Positions 61,528 through 64,000 of a stretch of 64,000 nt of DNA are shown in pieces. The position numbers were made by a program, and so were the translations under genes. Location: the NCBI GenBank assembly GCA_965250025.1, contig OZ252283.1, positions 372,001 to 436,000 of the forward strand, read 5' to 3'. Within the stretch, counting starts at the first letter, position 1. Every line of letters begins with the position of its first letter. This DNA comes from CBDDLD01 sp965250025. Lineage in GTDB: Bacteria; Bacteroidota; Bacteroidia; Flavobacteriales; Flavobacteriaceae. The notes under the pieces were generated by a model. That model was not told the DNA's origin and did no database searches. It saw only the letters and a list, made by a program, of their open reading frames with translations.

Positions 61528-62127
61528 TTATAAGTCGAGTTGATATTGTTCGGGCAGCAAACGAAAGGATTTGCGGTGATATTTTGTGATGCCATATTTT
61601 TTTATGGCATTTCTGTGTTCTTGGGTTGGATAGCCTTTGTTTTTCTTCCAGTTGTACATCGGAAACTCTTCATGGATTTTTTCCATGTATAGATCTCTAT
61701 AGGTTTTAGCAAGTATAGAAGCCGCTGCGATACTTAAAAATTTGCTGTCACCTTTTATAATAGTATTATAAGGTATGGAACCATAGGGCTTAAATTTATT
61801 ACCATCTACTATTATATGGTTAGGCTTCACTTTTAAGGCATCTATAGAAAGATGCATGGCTTTTATTGAAGCATTAAGAATATTAATGGTGTCAATTTCT
61901 TCGGGATAAACATGTGCAACACCATAAGTCGTACTTTCAGATTCTACAATAGGTTTTAAAAGCATGCGTTTAGCTTCGCTTAATTGTTTAGAGTCGTTTA
62001 ATAAACCATTGCTAAAGTCTGTTGGTAATATTACTGCGGCGGCAGTAACAGGACCTGCTAAACAACCTCTTCCGGCTTCGTCTGTGCCGCATTCTAATGT
62101 ATTGTACGTTAATGATTGTTTAAGCAT
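61528..62127 (-). CDS. rnhB: Ribonuclease HII
   Basis: A 199-residue enzyme that removes RNA from RNA-DNA hybrids. The ATG at 62127 gives the family N-terminus (LKQSLTYNTLECGTDEAGRG); a frame from 62148 adds seven unlikely residues. The active-site acids are in DEAGRG, and further motifs are NDSKQLSEAKR and KGDSKFLSIAAASILAKTYRD. It is followed on the minus strand by the large lipoprotein gene. Confidence 0.95.
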   Translation of the reverse strand: MLKQSLTYNTLECGTDEAGRGCLAGPVTAAAVILPTDFSNGLLNDSKQLSEAKRMLLKPIVESESTTYGVAHVYPEEIDTINILNASIKAMHLSIDALKVKPNHIIVDGNKFKPYGSIPYNTIIKGDSKFLSIAAASILAKTYRDLYMEKIHEEFPMYNWKKNKGYPTQEHRNAIKKYGITKYHRKSFRLLPEQYQLDL

Positions 62128-62275
62128 GCTAGAATAAAGATGATACAATATATTATAATATTAAAAAAACAGCATGTATTAATAGCACTTTTTTAATGTT
62201 TAAAATAATGAATGCAAAATTGCCAAATTATTAAGTTTTATAGTGGTTTTGTTAACATTTTTTTAGCGTATTCGC

Positions 62276-62306
62276 TTGGATATTTAATATTTTATTAAGA
62301 TGTTTG
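62276..62306 (+). promoter_or_regulatory. Probable promoter of the SusC-type receptor gene
   Basis: TTG at 62276-62278, then 20 nt, then GATGTTTG at 62299-62306, close to TTTG-N19/20-TAnnTTTG. It lies about 28 nt before the ATG. Confidence 0.45.
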
Positions 62307-62333
62307 CCGTAGACTAACTCAAATAATTGTTTT

Positions 62334-64000
62334 ATGAAATTAAAGTTAACATGGTTATTAACGCTATTCATGGCGTTTGTGATGCAGTTTTCTTTTGCAC
62401 AAGAGAAAACTATCACAGGTACAGTTACGGCCGCTTCTGACGGTCTGCCATTACCGGGTGTAAATGTAATTGTAAAGGGTACCGCGCGTGGTACGCAAAC
62501 AGATTTTGACGGTAAGTATTCTGTCAAAGCAAATCAAGGAGATGTTTTGATATTCTCTTACGTCAGTATGACTGACCAAGAAGTCCCAGTTGGAGCATCC
62601 AATACTATTGACATTACAATGAGTGAGGATGTATCTGAATTAGATGAGGTCATTGTAACTGCCTATGGGGGTACAACTACTCTTAAAAAGAATGCATCAT
62701 CTTTGGTTGCCGTAAAGGGTGACGATTTTAAGGAGAGAGCAAATGCTTCTGCATTACAAAACTTACAAGGTAATGTGGCTGGTTTAGCTGTTGCTACAGG
62801 TAATGGTCAGCCAGGTGTTGATCCAGTAATATTATTAAGAGGTGTTGGTAGTATTAACAGTAGTACTAACCCATTATTTATTGTTGATGGTATACCTGTT
62901 AGTGGAGGTATCAGTGATATAAACCCTCAGGATATTGAATCTTACACGGTGTTAAAAGATGCTGCTGCAGCTAACATCTATGGAACAAGAGCTGCGAACG
63001 GCGCAATTATTATAACCACAAAAAAGGCTCAGTTTAACGAATCGTTAAGTTTTACATACAGTACTTCATATGGTTATAGTGAGTTACAAGATCAGCCTTT
63101 TGAATTGATGAATACAGGTGAGATCCTTCGTTGGCAAAGAACTAACGGTGATGGATTAGGTAATGGGTTGACTGATGCTGAAATAAATGCTATTGCTGCT
63201 CAAACCAATACATCATGGACCGATGTTTTCTTTAGAAGAGGTGTGACTACGTCTCATGATTTAGCAATATCTTCAGGTTCTGAAAAAACAACGAATCGTA
63301 CATCACTTCAATATTTTGAGCAAGATGGTATTTTCATTGGTTCAGACTATAAACGTTTTTCTTTAAGAAATAACTTTACGGGGCGTTCAGCGAATGAGAA
63401 ATTCGACTATAATTTAAATATAGGTTTGACATTTTCTAAAACTAATGAAGTTGCTGATAATGCAGGGTCGGGAAGTACATTCTTTAACCCATTTAGTGCG
63501 GCGCTACAAGGTTTACCGTACTTGAGTATTTACAACCCTGATGGTAGTCAAACCATTGATGGTGGTATCGCCCCTGGTGATGCAACTGCGATATTAGCTT
63601 CAGGAGCAACAAACTTCCCATACGTATTGCTAAACAGTTTAGCATTGAATACAGACCTTGAAGAAGACCTAAGAATACTAGTAGGATTTAATGCCAATTA
63701 TAACTTTGCTAAAAATCTTACAGCAGGTATTCGTTTAGGAGCTGACCTTTTCACAAGAAGACGATTAGAGATTTTACATCCAGAGAGTATACTTGGACCT
63801 TTCCAATCTGCTCAAGGTGTGAATGCACAATTTGGAGGTATCCAAGAAGAAACATACAATAGAGACTTTAGATTTAACTCCGTTACGAAGTTGAATTATA
63901 GCAATGTATTTGCTAATAAGCATTCGTTAGATGTTTCTGTATTTTTAGAATACATTAGAGGATTTTCTAATTCAATTGATTATGATCAATTTGGTATAGA
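62334..64000 (+). CDS. SusC/RagA-family TonB-dependent receptor, 5' part (3' end outside window)
   Basis: The frame is open from ATG at 62334 to the window edge, 555 complete codons. Signal peptide about 1-22 (MAFVMQFSFAQ), a carboxypeptidase-regulatory-like beta domain (about 25-100; ITGTVTAASDGLPLPGVNVI), the SusC signature DELDEVIVTAYG-like segment (SELDEVIVTAYG, about 100-111) and a plug domain (LLRGVGSINSSTNPLFIVDG). The barrel begins near 240. It imports large substrates, usually glycans or peptides, with a SusD partner expected downstream. Confidence 0.92.
   Translation, partial: MKLKLTWLLTLFMAFVMQFSFAQEKTITGTVTAASDGLPLPGVNVIVKGTARGTQTDFDGKYSVKANQGDVLIFSYVSMTDQEVPVGASNTIDITMSEDVSELDEVIVTAYGGTTTLKKNASSLVAVKGDDFKERANASALQNLQGNVAGLAVATGNGQPGVDPVILLRGVGSINSSTNPLFIVDGIPVSGGISDINPQDIESYTVLKDAAAANIYGTRAANGAIIITTKKAQFNESLSFTYSTSYGYSELQDQPFELMNTGEILRWQRTNGDGLGNGLTDAEINAIAAQTNTSWTDVFFRRGVTTSHDLAISSGSEKTTNRTSLQYFEQDGIFIGSDYKRFSLRNNFTGRSANEKFDYNLNIGLTFSKTNEVADNAGSGSTFFNPFSAALQGLPYLSIYNPDGSQTIDGGIAPGDATAILASGATNFPYVLLNSLALNTDLEEDLRILVGFNANYNFAKNLTAGIRLGADLFTRRRLEILHPESILGPFQSAQGVNAQFGGIQEETYNRDFRFNSVTKLNYSNVFANKHSLDVSVFLEYIRGFSNSIDYDQFGI

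Noticed and set aside
62252..62527. Open frame on the minus strand at the start of the SusC-type gene
   Set aside because: It lies antisense to the signal peptide and carboxypeptidase-like domain of a well-supported plus-strand receptor, and its sequence shows no family pattern.
1..64000. Phage, conjugative or transposase genes, tRNA or rRNA genes
   Set aside because: None recognised on either strand; the only mobile-like signals are the palindromic elements and the GIY-YIG unit.

Overview
The window looks like chromosomal DNA of a flavobacterium (Bacteroidota, Flavobacteriaceae). The evidence is an AT-rich sequence, Bacteroidota-type promoter motifs (TTTG and TAnnTTTG), the gliding-motility pair gldB-gldC next to nadE, a protein with a type IX secretion (T9SS) sorting tail, a SusC/RagA receptor, many lipoproteins, and a DnaG of the flavobacterial type that starts at TTG. 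I see no rRNA, tRNA, CRISPR array, prophage or complete insertion sequence. The organism cannot be named to genus from this alone.

Layout. Positions 1-5400 hold an outer-membrane protein fragment, an M28 peptidase with a glycogen-binding-like tail under a MarR regulator with two visible operators, an AhpD-like protein with a Crp/Fnr regulator, and a thioredoxin-like lipoprotein. Positions 5400-11400 are mostly housekeeping: dnaG, a NarL/FixJ-type regulator, nadE, gldB, gldC, a DUF4230 protein and a rhodanese. Positions 11500-29950 are the core of the window, a TetR regulator followed by one run of 18 plus-strand genes (about 17.8 kb) for aerobic phenylacetyl-CoA breakdown: paaEABCD (epoxidase), paaG, paaH, paaI, paaJ, paaZ, paaY and a further enoyl-CoA hydratase-like gene. 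The same run contains a threonine dehydratase-like enzyme, a degenerate SDR, a small GIY-YIG nuclease, an aminotransferase and both E2 and fused E1 parts of a branched-chain-type 2-oxoacid dehydrogenase.

How the genes may work together. No phenylacetate-CoA ligase (paaK) is visible. The run does carry an aminotransferase and a 2-oxoacid dehydrogenase, which could in principle turn phenylalanine into phenylpyruvate and then directly into phenylacetyl-CoA, the epoxidase substrate. PaaABCDE, PaaG, PaaZ, the hydratase, PaaH and PaaJ would then give acetyl-CoA and succinyl-CoA. The TetR operator, a perfect 10+10 bp palindrome, overlaps a well-spaced Bacteroidota promoter just before paaE, so the whole run probably responds to one CoA-thioester signal.

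Positions 29990-44650 hold a bestrophin, a SulP transporter, hutU with a small Cys-rich DUF5522 gene, a PLP enzyme, a LysM glucosaminidase, hemL, two Spy/CpxP-like proteins, a YiaA/B protein, a CPBP-fold protein without its catalytic glutamates, and two overlapping paralogous hydrolases. Positions 44850-64000 hold a large zinc metalloprotease, an Fn3/diheme protein, a T9SS cargo, lysS, a DUF1573 protein, a membrane-anchored LuxR-type regulator, a Pmp3/YqaE peptide, lipB, an intradiol-dioxygenase-like lipoprotein, a nucleoid-associated protein, an OmpA protein, a large lipoprotein, rnhB and the start of a SusC-type receptor that runs off the window.

The most unusual signals are: the paa/oxoacid-dehydrogenase superoperon without paaK; a PaaZ carrying a third, DinB-like (DUF1569) domain; a GIY-YIG gene bracketed by two matching 18-nt palindromes inside that operon; three dispersed GTCATT...AATGAC-type palindromic elements; a response regulator with Glu in place of the phospho-accepting Asp; and a DnaG that has lost all four zinc ligands.
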